64,000 nucleotides of DNA from Pseudomonadota bacterium (GTDB lineage: Bacteria > Pseudomonadota > Alphaproteobacteria > Acetobacterales > Acetobacteraceae): contig JAJZVV010000006.1 of assembly GCA_021845595.1 (NCBI GenBank), positions 1-64,000 on the forward strand, read 5' to 3'. Under the pieces are notes generated by a model. That model ran no database searches. It had not been told where the DNA came from and worked only from the letters and a program-made list of their open reading frames with translations. A program made the translations under genes and the position numbers. Within the stretch, counting starts at the first letter, position 1; each line of letters begins with the position of its first letter. Below, in pieces: positions 45,896 through 55,051 of this stretch.

Positions 45896-45917
45896 TATCT
45901 ACGGACCTTCGAATATA
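45896..45917. promoter_or_regulatory. Candidate operator between bigR-like gene and sqr
   Basis: The half-sites TATCTAC and GAATATA (inverted match 5 of 7) are separated by eight bases, resembling the ATTC-N8-GAAT layout reported for SqrR targets but degenerate on one side. It is in an AT-rich patch, unusual for this genome, starting 8 bp before the repressor ATG and 63 bp before the sqr ATG. Binding is not shown by sequence alone. Confidence 0.35.
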
Positions 45918-45979
45918 TTGTCAAGCGTCAGCCGCGAAGCGGCAACGGCAGGAAACGGACGAAGAACAGGAGACCCCCT

Positions 45980-47257
45980 ATGGCTGAGATCGTCGTCCTC
46001 GGAGCCGGCCTGTCCGGCACGACCATGGCCCTCGAAATGGTGCTGCACACGCGCAAGGACGATCGCGTCACGCTGATCGGCCAGGGGCACCACTACCAGT
46101 TTGTACCCTCCAACCCCTGGGTCGCGGTAGGCTGGCGCCAGCGCGCCGATGTCGAGGTGGACCTCACCGACGTCACCCGGCGCAAGAAGATCCGGATGAT
46201 CGATGTCGGTGCCAGGCGGGTCCACCCGACGGAGAACCGGGTCGAGCTCGAGAACGGGGAGACGGTGGCCTATGATTACCTGATCGTCGCCACCGGGCCG
46301 GAGCTCGCCTTCGACGAGATTCCCGGGTTCGGTCCCGAGGGCCACACGGAATCAATCTGTCAACTGGCCCACGCCGAGCGGGCGCACACCGCCTTCGAGG
46401 CATTCTGCAAGAAGCCGGGGCCGGCCATATTCGGCGCCGTCCAGGGTGCCTCCTGTTTCGGCCCCGCCTACGAGTTCGCCATGATCGTCGAGACCGAGCT
46501 GCGCAAGCGGCGGCTGCGCGACCGGGTGCCGATGACCTTCGTCACGTCCGAGCCCTATGTCGGCCATCTCGGCCTCGATGGCGTGGGCAACACCAAGGAC
46601 CTGCTCGAAGGCGAGTTCCGCGATCGGCACATCAAGTTCATCACCAGCGCGCGCGTCAAGGAGGTGCGGGCGGGGGCGATGCTCGTCGAGGAAATCGCCG
46701 AGGACGGGTCGGTACACAAGACGCACGAGCTGCCCTTCGCCTACTCGGTGATGATGCCCGCCTTCCGCGGCGTCGCGGCGGTGCGCGGGTTGGACAAGCT
46801 GGTGAACCCGCGCGGCTTCGTGATCGTCGATGAGCATCAGCGCAATCCAACCTATCCGAACGTGTTCGGCATCGGCGTCGGCATCGCCATTCCGCCGGTC
46901 GGGCCGACACCGGTCCCGGTCGGCGTGCCGAAGACCGGCTTCATGATCGAGTCGATGGTCACCGCGACGGCCAACAACATCGGCACGCTGCTGCGCGGCG
47001 GCACGCCGGGCGCGCGCGCCACATGGAACGCCGTCTGCCTCGCCGATTTCGGCGATGGCGGCGTCGCGTTCGTCGCCCAGCCGCAGATTCCGCCGCGTAA
47101 TGTGAACTGGGCCTCGTCCGGCACCTGGGTGCATCTTGCCAAGATCGGCTTCGAGAAATACTTCATGCGCAAAATCCGTACCGGGACCAACGAGCCATTC
47201 TACGAACGCTTCATGCTGAATCAGCTTCATATCGCCAAGCTCAAGGAAACCACCTGA
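45980..47257 (+). CDS. Sulfide:quinone oxidoreductase-like flavoprotein
   Basis: A 425-residue FAD enzyme of the two-dinucleotide-binding-fold superfamily. The FAD loop is VVLGAGLSGTTMALEM, DYLIVATGPEL is the second flavin contact, and NPTYPNVFGIGVGIAIPP is the third. Three cysteines, Cys127, Cys159 and Cys353, fall where the catalytic and bridging cysteines of bacterial SQR lie (about 128, 160 and 356 in the Acidithiobacillus enzyme). It should oxidise sulfide to polysulfide or persulfide and reduce the quinone pool at the membrane. The C-terminal 40 residues contain the amphipathic membrane-attachment region. Divergent from the persulfide-type repressor and followed by DUF2892. Confidence 0.9.
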   Translation: MAEIVVLGAGLSGTTMALEMVLHTRKDDRVTLIGQGHHYQFVPSNPWVAVGWRQRADVEVDLTDVTRRKKIRMIDVGARRVHPTENRVELENGETVAYDYLIVATGPELAFDEIPGFGPEGHTESICQLAHAERAHTAFEAFCKKPGPAIFGAVQGASCFGPAYEFAMIVETELRKRRLRDRVPMTFVTSEPYVGHLGLDGVGNTKDLLEGEFRDRHIKFITSARVKEVRAGAMLVEEIAEDGSVHKTHELPFAYSVMMPAFRGVAAVRGLDKLVNPRGFVIVDEHQRNPTYPNVFGIGVGIAIPPVGPTPVPVGVPKTGFMIESMVTATANNIGTLLRGGTPGARATWNAVCLADFGDGGVAFVAQPQIPPRNVNWASSGTWVHLAKIGFEKYFMRKIRTGTNEPFYERFMLNQLHIAKLKETT

Positions 47258-47301
47258 GCTCGAACCACTATCCCTCTGCCACGATCACAGGAGTGACCAC
47301 G

Positions 47302-47505
47302 ATGAACGTTGATGTTGCCGTCCTGCGTTTCGCCGGATTCATGGTTTTGCTGAGCGTTGCGCTGACGTATTTCGTCAGCCCTTATTTCCTGCTGCTGACG
47401 ACCTTCGTCGGTCTGAACATGCTGCAATCGAGCTTCACCGGCATCTGCCCGGCAGCCTCGATCCTCAAGCGCCTCGGCGTGAAGAGCGGCTGCGCCTTCG
47501 GCTGA
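47302..47505 (+). CDS. DUF2892 small membrane protein
   Basis: A 67-residue protein with two predicted helices (VAVLRFAGFMVLLSVALTYF and a second from YFLLLTTFVGLNMLQ) and the family end GICPAASILKRLGVKSGCAF, which carries two cysteines. DUF2892 modules are found alone or fused to rhodaneses (YgaP) in sulfide-detoxification loci. ATG 47302 is preferred to GTG 47293, because AGGAG lies about nine bases before it. It is 44 bp downstream of sqr and ends in a strong hairpin. Confidence 0.88.
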   Translation: MNVDVAVLRFAGFMVLLSVALTYFVSPYFLLLTTFVGLNMLQSSFTGICPAASILKRLGVKSGCAFG

Positions 47506-47515
47506 CCGATCGGCC

Positions 47516-47548
47516 GCCGGGATGCGGGCCGACGGCCCGCATCCCGGC
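47516..47548 (+). terminator. Strong hairpin after DUF2892 gene
   Basis: A perfect 15-bp stem (47516-47530 with 47534-47548) with a 3-nt loop begins ten bases after the stop. No T-tract, as is usual in this genome. It marks the end of the sqr transcript and insulates the kdp operon. Confidence 0.75.
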
Positions 47549-47708
47549 ACACCGGCCGCCCTCGGCGCACGATTTCGGACCGGCTGATCCGCGCTCCGGT
47601 GGCGGATTTTGATTTCCGCTTGATGGCTTCTCCCGCGATTGCGGATGGCGCCTTGACGCCGTGGCGGGCCATGGTCCCGATCCCATGAACGCCTCGGGAC
47701 ATTGGACC

Positions 47709-47792
47709 ATGCTCGATCTGATCTTCATCCTGCTCGGCGCCGGCGGCATTCTGCTGATGGCCGGCTATGCGGCGCTCTGCGCCTGGATCTGA
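47709..47792 (+). CDS. 27-residue hydrophobic peptide upstream of kdpF
   Basis: ATG to TGA, 27 residues, nearly all one transmembrane helix (LDLIFILLGAGGILLMAG, then CAWI). It is too short for routine gene callers. It ends three bases before kdpF and has the same start (MLDLI) as KdpF, so it may be a duplicated KdpF-like subunit or a leader peptide. Similar tiny frames are seen before kdpF in other proteobacteria, to my knowledge without assigned function. No obvious ribosome site, so translation is uncertain. Confidence 0.5.
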   Translation: MLDLIFILLGAGGILLMAGYAALCAWI

Positions 47793-47795
47793 GCG

Positions 47796-47885
47796 ATGCT
47801 GGACCTCATTCTCGGCGGCGGCGTATCGCTCGCGCTTCTCGTCTATTTGCTCTGGGCCCTGATCCGACCCGAAGATCTGATCTGA
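47796..47885 (+). CDS. kdpF: KdpF, small K+-ATPase stabilising subunit
   Basis: A 29-residue single-helix protein (MLDLILGGGVSLALLVYLLW, ending ALIRPEDLI). The ALxRPE ending and position 11 bp before kdpA identify it. KdpF stabilises the KdpABC complex in the membrane. Confidence 0.85.
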   Translation: MLDLILGGGVSLALLVYLLWALIRPEDLI

Positions 47886-47896
47886 GGGAGACGCCC

Positions 47897-49606
47897 ATGA
47901 CCATCAGCGGCTGGGCCGAAGTCGCGCTCACGCTTGCCCTCATCCTCCTCGCCGCCTGGCCGGTCGGGCTCCATATCGCCCGTGCGGTCGAAGGCGAGCG
48001 GACCTTTCTTCACCCGATCCTTGCGCCGCTGGAGCGTGTGCTCTATGCCGCCGCCGGCGTCGATCCAGAGCGCGGCATGGGCTGGCAATCCTATGCCTCC
48101 GCTTTGCTGGTCCTGAACGCGCTGCATTTCCTGATGCTCTACGCCATGCTGCGGCTGCAATGGGTCCTGCCGCTCAATCCGGACCACCTCGCCGGCATGT
48201 CGCCCCGCCTCGCCTTCAACACGGCGATGAGCTTCGTTACCAATACCAACTGGCAGGCCTATAGCGGGGAGACCACGCTCTCGCCTGGCAGCCAGATGTG
48301 GGGCCTGACCTCGCATATGTTCGTCTCCGCCGGCACGGGCATCGCCGCCGCGGTCGCGCTCGCGCGCGCGTTCGCGCGTGGCGGGATGGAGACGCTGGGG
48401 AATTTCTGGGCCGATCTCACACGCATCGTCCTCTACGTGCTGGTGCCGATCGCCATCGTCGCCGGTCTCGCGCTGGTCGCGCTCGGCGTGCCGCAGACCC
48501 TCGCCACGCACGCCGATGCCACCACGCTCGAGGGCGCGCAGCAGACCATCTCGATGGGCCCGGTGGCGCTGATGGAAGCGATCAAGGAGCTCGGCACCAA
48601 CGGCGGCGGCTACTTCAACGCCAACAGCGCGCATCCGTTCGAGAATCCCAACGCCTGGTCGAGCCTTCTGGAAATGCTGCTGGTGTTCCTGATCCCCATC
48701 GGCCTCACCTTCACCTTCGGGCGTATCGTCGGCGATCCGCGCCAGGGCCACGCGCTCCTGGCGGTCATCGGGATTTTCGTCGTCGCCGCGGTCGCCTGCG
48801 CCTACGCGGCCGAAGCGCATGCCAATCCGCTGCTGACGGCGCTCGGCGTCGACCCGCCTCAAGGCAATCTCGAAGGCAAGGAAATCCGCTTCGGCATCCC
48901 CCTCTCGGTGCTGTTCAACGTCATCACCACCGCAACCTCGTGCGGTGCGGTGAACGCGATGCTGGACAGCTTCATGCCGCTCGGCGGCATGGTGCCGATG
49001 TTCCTGATCCAGCTCGGCGAGATCGTGCCCGGTGGCGTGGGCTCCGGTCTCTATGGCCTGCTGGTGTTTGCCCTGCTCGCCGTCTTTGTCGCGGGGCTCA
49101 TGGTCGGGCGTACCCCGGAATATCTCGGCAAGAAGATCCAGGCGAAGGAAGTCAAGCTGGCCATGCTCGCCGTGCTGATCCTGCCCTTGTCCATTCTGGG
49201 CGGCACCGCCTTGTCCCTGGTTCTGCCGCAGGTGGCCGCCTCACTCGGCAATGCCGGCCCGCATGGCCTCTCGGAAATGCTCTACGCCTTCACCTCCGCC
49301 ACCGGCAACAACGGCAGCGCCTTCGCCGGACTATCGGCGGACACGCCCTGGCTCGACACCACGCTCGGCATCGCCATGCTGCTCGGCCGCTTCGCCTTCC
49401 TCGTTCCGGTGCTCGCGCTGGCCGGCTCGCTTGCGGCGAAGGTGAAGGTTCCGGCTTCGAGCGGCACGTTCCCGACCCATGGCCCCCTCTTCGTCGGGCT
49501 TCTCGTCGGTGTGATCGTGATCCTGGGCGGGCTGCAGTTCATGCCGGCCCTCGCGCTCGGCCCGCTCGCCGAGCATTTCGTCCTGTTCGCCGGCAAGACC
49601 TATTAG
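47897..49606 (+). CDS. kdpA: K+-transporting ATPase subunit A
   Basis: A 569-residue, 10-helix potassium-channel-like subunit. Four selectivity-filter-type loops are visible: VTNTNWQAYSGE, GTNGGGYFNANSAHP, TTATSCGAVNAM and SATGNNGSAFAG. It supplies the high-affinity K+ path that KdpB powers. ATG 47897 follows GGGAG. The stop codon TAG (49604-49606) is part of the palindromic element that separates it from kdpB by 113 bp; the other kdp genes are 12-19 bp apart or overlap. Confidence 0.98.
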   Translation: MTISGWAEVALTLALILLAAWPVGLHIARAVEGERTFLHPILAPLERVLYAAAGVDPERGMGWQSYASALLVLNALHFLMLYAMLRLQWVLPLNPDHLAGMSPRLAFNTAMSFVTNTNWQAYSGETTLSPGSQMWGLTSHMFVSAGTGIAAAVALARAFARGGMETLGNFWADLTRIVLYVLVPIAIVAGLALVALGVPQTLATHADATTLEGAQQTISMGPVALMEAIKELGTNGGGYFNANSAHPFENPNAWSSLLEMLLVFLIPIGLTFTFGRIVGDPRQGHALLAVIGIFVVAAVACAYAAEAHANPLLTALGVDPPQGNLEGKEIRFGIPLSVLFNVITTATSCGAVNAMLDSFMPLGGMVPMFLIQLGEIVPGGVGSGLYGLLVFALLAVFVAGLMVGRTPEYLGKKIQAKEVKLAMLAVLILPLSILGGTALSLVLPQVAASLGNAGPHGLSEMLYAFTSATGNNGSAFAGLSADTPWLDTTLGIAMLLGRFAFLVPVLALAGSLAAKVKVPASSGTFPTHGPLFVGLLVGVIVILGGLQFMPALALGPLAEHFVLFAGKTY

Positions 49607-49707
49607 AGCGTGATGACCGAAGGTGGAATCGCCGTAGGTCTGAATCACGCGATCAAACAGAGAGCTAGAGTGGGATGGCGGAGCGAAGGCGATGTCATCC
49701 CACTCTA
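49604..49707. repeat. Composite palindromic element, type 2, copy D, inside the kdp operon
   Basis: A reverse-oriented, single-copy version of the element at 30849-31016. Module d (49604-49650) has outer arms GCGTGAT and ATCACGC; module c (49666-49707) has perfect 12-bp arms TAGAGTGGGATG and CATCCCACTCTA. It begins with the kdpA stop codon and ends 12 bases before kdpB, next to its AGGAGG ribosome site. Two strong stem-loops between two subunits of one complex would be expected to affect transcript processing or partial termination. Confidence 0.88.
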
Positions 49708-49719
49708 AGGAGGCAAGGG

Positions 49720-51762
49720 ATGGCCACGCACGCGAAGGCCGCCGCGATCGCTTTGTTGGACGGCCCGATCCTCACCCGCGCCATGGCCGATGCCGTGCGC
49801 AAGCTCGACCCGCGGCAACTGGTCCGCAATCCAGTCATTTTCGTCACCGAAGCGATCTCGGCCCTGGTCACGGTGCTGGGTCTGCGCACCATCGCCACTG
49901 GCGGGTCCGGGGGTTTCGCCCTCGCCATCGCCGCGTTCCTGTGGCTGACGGTGTTGTTCGCGACCTTCGCCGAGGCCGTGGCGGAAGGCCGTGGCCGGGC
50001 GCGGGCGGACAGCCTGCGCCGGGCACGCACCGAAACGCTGGCGAAACGCCTGCTGAATCCCGCCGATCGCGCGCTCTTCGAGCCGACGCGGGCGAACGAT
50101 CTAGCCGTGGGCGATCACGTCCTGGTCGAGGCCGGAGACCTGATCCCGTCCGACGGCGAGGTCGCCGAAGGCATGGCGAGCGTGAACGAAAGCGCCATCA
50201 CCGGCGAATCCGCGCCCGTGATCCGCGAAGCCGGCGGCGATCGCAGCGCGGTGACCGGCGGCACGCAGGTCGTCTCCGACTGGCTGGTGGTGCGCATCAC
50301 TGCAGCACCCGGCGCGACTTTCCTCGACCGCATGATCCGGCTGGTCGAAGGCGCGGAGCGACGCAAGACACCGAACGAGATCGCGCTGGACATCCTGCTC
50401 GCCGGCCTGACCATCATTTTTCTGATCGCCGTGGTGACGCTGGTCGGGCTCGCGCACTATTCGGGAACGGCCCTGGGCGTGCCGGTGCTCGCCGCCCTCC
50501 TCGTCTGTCTGATCCCGACGACCATCGGCGGGCTGCTCTCGGCGATCGGCATCGCCGGGATGGACCGGCTAGTCCGTTTCAACGTCATGGCGACCTCCGG
50601 GCGCGCGGTCGAGGCCGCCGGCGACGTCGACACGCTGCTCCTCGACAAGACCGGCACCATCACTCTCGGCAACCGCATGGCCGCCGCCTTCATTCCAGCG
50701 CCGGGAGTGAGCGAGCGCGACCTGGCCGAAGCGGTGGTGCTCGCCAGTCTCGGCGACGAAACGCCGGAGGGCCGCTCGATCCTCGCCTTCGCGCGCGACC
50801 GCTATGCCATCGCGCCCACGCGCCCCGAGACCGCCACGATCGTGCCCTTCACCGCGCAGACGCGCCTGTCGGGGCTCGACCACGACGGCCATTCCTGGCG
50901 CAAGGGCGCCGTCGATTCGGTTCGCCAATGGCTGGGCGGGGCAGAGGCGCCGGCCGGGTTCACCGCCGCCGCCGAACGCATCGCCCGCGCCGGCGGCACG
51001 CCACTCGCGGTCGCCCGCGACAGGCAGTTGCTCGGCGCGATCGAACTCAAGGACATCGTCAAGTCCGGCATCCGCGAACGGTTCGCCGAGCTGCGGCGGA
51101 TGGGGATCCGCACCGTGATGGTCACCGGCGACAACCGCCTCACCGCCGCCGCCATCGCCAGCGAGGCGGGAGTCGACGACTTCATCGCCGAGGCCACACC
51201 GCAGGACAAGCTCACCTATATCCGCCGGGTCCAAGGGGAAGGGCGCCTCGTGGCCATGGCCGGCGACGGCACCAACGACGCGCCGGCGCTGGCCCAGGCC
51301 GATGTCGGGATGGCGATGCAGACCGGCACGCAGGCGGCGCGCGAAGCCGGCAACATGGTCGATCTCGACAGCGATCCCACCAAGCTGATCGAGGTGGTGG
51401 AAATCGGCAAGCAGCTCCTCATCACCCGCGGCGCGCTGACCACGTTCTCGATCGCCAACGACATCTCCAAATATTTCGCCATCCTGCCAGCCATCTTCGT
51501 CGCCGCCTACCCGGAACTCGGGGCCCTCAACGTGATGCACCTGGCCTCCCCGCAATCGGCGATCCTCGCCGCGGTGATCTTCAACGCGCTGATCATCGTC
51601 GCCCTCGTGCCGCTGGCGCTGCGCGGCGTGCGCTTCCGCCCGATCGGCGCCTCGGCGCTGCTGCGGCGCAATCTGCTGGTCTACGGCCTCGGCGGCATCG
51701 TCGCGCCGTTCGCCGGCATCAAGCTCATCGACACGCTGCTCGCCCTCACCGGGCTGGCCTGA
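49720..51762 (+). CDS. kdpB: K+-transporting ATPase subunit B (P-type ATPase)
   Basis: A 680-residue P-type ATPase. Phosphorylation site [12 protein letters not shown] (catalytic Asp), actuator [10 protein letters not shown], nucleotide-binding SWRKGAVDS-type loop and hinge [16 protein letters not shown] are intact. About seven membrane helices. It hydrolyses ATP to drive K+ through KdpA. ATG 49720 follows AAGGAGGCAAGGG; the longer in-frame start at 49675 lies within the repeat element and is rejected. Confidence 0.98.
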   Translation: MATHAKAAAIALLDGPILTRAMADAVRKLDPRQLVRNPVIFVTEAISALVTVLGLRTIATGGSGGFALAIAAFLWLTVLFATFAEAVAEGRGRARADSLRRARTETLAKRLLNPADRALFEPTRANDLAVGDHVLVEAGDLIPSDGEVAEGMASVNESAITGESAPVIREAGGDRSAVTGGTQVVSDWLVVRITAAPGATFLDRMIRLVEGAERRKTPNEIALDILLAGLTIIFLIAVVTLVGLAHYSGTALGVPVLAALLVCLIPTTIGGLLSAIGIAGMDRLVRFNVMATSGRAVEAAGDVDTLLLDKTGTITLGNRMAAAFIPAPGVSERDLAEAVVLASLGDETPEGRSILAFARDRYAIAPTRPETATIVPFTAQTRLSGLDHDGHSWRKGAVDSVRQWLGGAEAPAGFTAAAERIARAGGTPLAVARDRQLLGAIELKDIVKSGIRERFAELRRMGIRTVMVTGDNRLTAAAIASEAGVDDFIAEATPQDKLTYIRRVQGEGRLVAMAGDGTNDAPALAQADVGMAMQTGTQAAREAGNMVDLDSDPTKLIEVVEIGKQLLITRGALTTFSIANDISKYFAILPAIFVAAYPELGALNVMHLASPQSAILAAVIFNALIIVALVPLALRGVRFRPIGASALLRRNLLVYGLGGIVAPFAGIKLIDTLLALTGLA

Positions 51763-51774
51763 AGGAAGCAAGCG

Positions 51775-52368
51775 ATGCTCCGTGACCTCCGCCCCGCGGC
51801 GATTCTCGTCGTGCTGCTCACCCTGCTCACCGGGGTGGTGCTGCCGTTGGCGACCACCGGGCTCGCCACCGCGGCCTTTCCCTTCCAGGCCCGCGGCAGC
51901 CTGGTCGCACGGGATGGGAAAATCATCGGCTCGGCACTGATCGGGCAGAACTTCACCGCGGCACGCTATTTCCATCCCCGCCCGTCGGCGACGACCGAGC
52001 CGGATCCCAAGGATTCTTCCAAGACCGTGCCGGTCCCGTACGCGGCCGACAATTCCGCTGGCTCCAATCTCGCGCCGACGGCCAAGGCGCTGATCGATCG
52101 GGTCAAAGCCGATCTCGCAGCGGCCGGCGCGGCACCGGTACCGGCGGATGCCGTCACCACCTCCGCCTCCGGCCTCGATCCGGAGATCTCCCCGGAAAAT
52201 GCCACCCGCCAGGTCGCCCGCGTCGCCGCCGCGCGGCATTGGCCCGAGGCAACGGTGCGCGCCGTGCTCGCCGCGCATACGAGGCTGCCCGTCCTCGGCT
52301 TCATCGGCGAGAGGCGGGTGAACGTGCTGGAACTGAACCGCGCGCTGGACGAGGTGCGCGCGCCGTAG
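51775..52368 (+). CDS. kdpC: K+-transporting ATPase subunit C
   Basis: A 197-residue subunit with one N-terminal transmembrane helix (AAILVVLLTLLTGVVLPLAT) and a periplasmic domain with the family blocks GSALIGQNFTAARYFHPRPS, SGSNLAPT-like SAGSNLAPT and TTSASGLDPEISPENA. It acts as the ATPase chaperone or K+ affinity subunit. It starts 12 bp after kdpB. Confidence 0.97.
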   Translation: MLRDLRPAAILVVLLTLLTGVVLPLATTGLATAAFPFQARGSLVARDGKIIGSALIGQNFTAARYFHPRPSATTEPDPKDSSKTVPVPYAADNSAGSNLAPTAKALIDRVKADLAAAGAAPVPADAVTTSASGLDPEISPENATRQVARVAAARHWPEATVRAVLAAHTRLPVLGFIGERRVNVLELNRALDEVRAP

Positions 52369-52387
52369 CCCGACGCTACAAAGGCGC

Positions 52388-55051
52388 ATGACGCGCGAGG
52401 ATGATGATCGCCGCCCGGACCCCGATGCGCTGATCTTCGCCGCGTCGCGCGAGGGCAAGGGGCGGCTGAAGATCTTTCTCGGCATGGCCCCCGGCGTCGG
52501 CAAGACCTGGGAAATGCTGGCGGCCGGCCGGCGCAAGCGCGACGAAGGGGCGGACGTCGTGGTCGGCCTCGTCGAGACGCACGGCCGGCGCGAGACCGAG
52601 GCGCAGATCGGCGAATTGCCGGTCCTGCCCCGCCGGCGTCTGGCCTATCGCGGCCGCGAGATCGAGGAATTCGATCTCGATGGCGCGCTTGCCCGCCATC
52701 CGGCGCTGCTCCTGCTCGACGAGCTGGCGCACACCAATGTTCCGGGCAGCCGCCACGCCAAGCGATGGGAGGACGCCGCCGAGCTGCTGGAGGCCGGCAT
52801 CGATGTCTGGTCGACGCTCAACATCCAGCACCTGGAGAGCCTGAACGACGCGATCGCGCGCATCACCGGCGTGCGCGTGGCCGAGACCATTCCTGACCGC
52901 GTGCTGGCCCTCGCCACCGACATCGAGGTGATCGACCTGCCCCCGGCGGAGCTGCGCGCCCGTCTCGCCGAGGGGCGGGTCTATCCGCCGGAGACGGCGC
53001 GCCGCGCGCTCGGCGGCTTCTTCCGCGAGGGCAACCTCGCCGCCCTGCGCGAAATGGCGCTGCGCCGCGCGGCGCAGCACGTGGATGCCGACATCGTCAG
53101 CTACATGCGCGCCAAAGCGATCGCCGGCCCGTGGCCGGTCGGCGAACGCGTGCTGGCGCTGATCGGATCCGACGCGAACACCGGCGGCGGCGATGCCGAG
53201 GCCGTGATCCGCCACGCGGCGCGGCTGGCGGAGGCGCTGCGCGCGCCGTGGCTCGTGTTGCACATCGAGCGGCCGGGCGGGCTTGCGGACATGCGCACCG
53301 TGCTCTCGCTCGCCGAGCAGCTCGGCGCGGACATCGAGACCATCACCGGCACCGACACCATCGCGCTGGCGCTCGCAGCGGCGCAGCGGCACAACGTGAC
53401 GCAGATCGTCATCGGCCGCGACTGGCCATCGCCGTGGCGATGGCTGACGGGGCGCGGCCTGTCGCAACGCCTGGTCCGCCGCGCCGAGGCCTTCGCCGTG
53501 CACGTCATCGCCCGCCCGGTGAGCCCGGCACGGCCGAAGACGCCCCGTCCGGACCTGCCGGCCGGGGTCTGGCCGTGGCTCGCCAGCGCGCTGCTGGTCG
53601 CCGCCGTGATCGGCATCGGCGAACTGGTGGCGGCGATCCCGCAGGAGGCGATGGGCATGCTGTTCCTCGCCGCCGTGGTGGTGGCGGCGAGCCTGCATGG
53701 ACTGCGCGTCGCCCTGTTCGCCGCCGTGCTCGGGTTCTTCAGCTGGAATTTCTTCTTCATCCCGCCGCTCTACGTGCTGACCATCAGCGATGCCAAAGAC
53801 GTCATCGGCGTGTTCGTGTTTCTCATCGTGGCCGCGGTCACCGGCGCGATGGCGGGCCGCGTGCGTGCGGAGGCGCAGGCGGCGCAGAGCCGGATCGAGA
53901 GTCTGCGCCGCATCGGCGGGTTCAGCCGGGCCCTCGGGGCGGCGCGAACCGAGGCCGAACTGCTCGCCGAGCTGGCGCGCCAGGGCGCCGGGCTGGCGGG
54001 CCAGGCGCTGGTGCTGATGGCCGGCGAGAGCGGCGATCTGGCGTTGCGGGCGGCGGTGCCCGCCGGCGCCACGCTCGATGCGGCAGCCGAGGCGGCGGCG
54101 CGCTGGGCGCTGACGCGCGGCGAACCGGCCGGCGCCGGCTCCGCGACCTTGCCCGCGGCGGCCTGGCGGTTCCAGCCGCTGACCACGGCACGGGGCACGC
54201 TCGGGGTGATCGGCGTCGCCGGCGAGGCCCGGCTCGCCGCACCGGCACTGCAGGCGATCGCCGCGCTCGCCGATCTCGGCGCGGTCGCCCTCGAGCGGCT
54301 GCGCCTGGCCAGCGATGCCGCGCGCAGTGCCGCCCAGTCGGAAACGCAGCGGCTGCGAACGGCGCTGCTCTCCTCGCTGTCGCACGACCTGCGCACGCCG
54401 CTGACCGCGATCCGCGGCGCCGCCGAGACGCTGCGCACCGCCTGGGATCACCTGGAGCCCGCCACCCGCGCCGACCTGCTCGGAAGCATCGAGCAGGACA
54501 CCACGCGCATGCATCGCTTCCTCACCAATATCACCGACATGACCCGGCTGGAGAGCGGCGAGATCGTGCCCCGGCTGGTGGCCACCGACCTCACGGAGGT
54601 GGTGGAGGCGGCGATCGCGCGGCTCGATGACGGGCTGCTGATTTCGGTCAACATCCCGCCCGCGGTGCCGCCGGTGCTGGCCGATCCGGTCCTGCTCGAG
54701 CAGGTGCTGGCGAACATCCTCGACAACGCCCTGAAATACGCGCCGGCCAACAGTTTCGTCTCGGTGGTGGCGCGGCGCGAGGGCGACGACGTCGCCGTGC
54801 GCATCACCGATGAGGGAGTTGGCATCGCCGCGGAGGATCTGCCGCACGTCTTCGACAGTTTCTACCGCGCGCGGCGCGGCGATCGGGTCGCGCCGGGCAC
54901 CGGCCTGGGTCTTGCGATCGCGCGCGGCTTCATCGAGGCGATGGGCGGGCATATCGCGGCTGCGAGCCCGCGGCCAGACGCGCCGCCGGACGGGTTTCCC
55001 GGCACCGTCATCACGCTCCGCCTGCCCGCGGCAGCGCGGGAGGAGCCATGA
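52388..55051 (+). CDS. kdpD: Sensor histidine kinase KdpD
   Basis: An 887-residue kinase. Order: KdpD-type P-loop domain (GMAPGVGKTWEML, DELAHTNVPGS), a USP-like domain (about 245-370), four transmembrane helices (about 395-500, including FFSWNFFFIPPLYVL), a GAF-like domain, then HisKA (SLSHDLRTPLTAIRGA) and HATPase (NILDNALKYAP, GTGLGLAIARGFIE). It senses K+ limitation or turgor and phosphorylates KdpE. It starts 19 bp after kdpC, so it is probably co-transcribed with the pump, although E. coli also has separate control. Confidence 0.97.
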   Translation: MTREDDDRRPDPDALIFAASREGKGRLKIFLGMAPGVGKTWEMLAAGRRKRDEGADVVVGLVETHGRRETEAQIGELPVLPRRRLAYRGREIEEFDLDGALARHPALLLLDELAHTNVPGSRHAKRWEDAAELLEAGIDVWSTLNIQHLESLNDAIARITGVRVAETIPDRVLALATDIEVIDLPPAELRARLAEGRVYPPETARRALGGFFREGNLAALREMALRRAAQHVDADIVSYMRAKAIAGPWPVGERVLALIGSDANTGGGDAEAVIRHAARLAEALRAPWLVLHIERPGGLADMRTVLSLAEQLGADIETITGTDTIALALAAAQRHNVTQIVIGRDWPSPWRWLTGRGLSQRLVRRAEAFAVHVIARPVSPARPKTPRPDLPAGVWPWLASALLVAAVIGIGELVAAIPQEAMGMLFLAAVVVAASLHGLRVALFAAVLGFFSWNFFFIPPLYVLTISDAKDVIGVFVFLIVAAVTGAMAGRVRAEAQAAQSRIESLRRIGGFSRALGAARTEAELLAELARQGAGLAGQALVLMAGESGDLALRAAVPAGATLDAAAEAAARWALTRGEPAGAGSATLPAAAWRFQPLTTARGTLGVIGVAGEARLAAPALQAIAALADLGAVALERLRLASDAARSAAQSETQRLRTALLSSLSHDLRTPLTAIRGAAETLRTAWDHLEPATRADLLGSIEQDTTRMHRFLTNITDMTRLESGEIVPRLVATDLTEVVEAAIARLDDGLLISVNIPPAVPPVLADPVLLEQVLANILDNALKYAPANSFVSVVARREGDDVAVRITDEGVGIAAEDLPHVFDSFYRARRGDRVAPGTGLGLAIARGFIEAMGGHIAAASPRPDAPPDGFPGTVITLRLPAAAREEP

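Noticed and set aside
45889-45924. TTG start extending the BigR-like repressor by 12 residues
   Set aside because: It would run through the AT-rich promoter region; family members begin close to the ATG at 45888.
49675-49719. Upstream in-frame start for kdpB
   Set aside because: These codons fall inside the palindromic element; the conserved KdpB start and a strong AGGAGG ribosome site support 49720.
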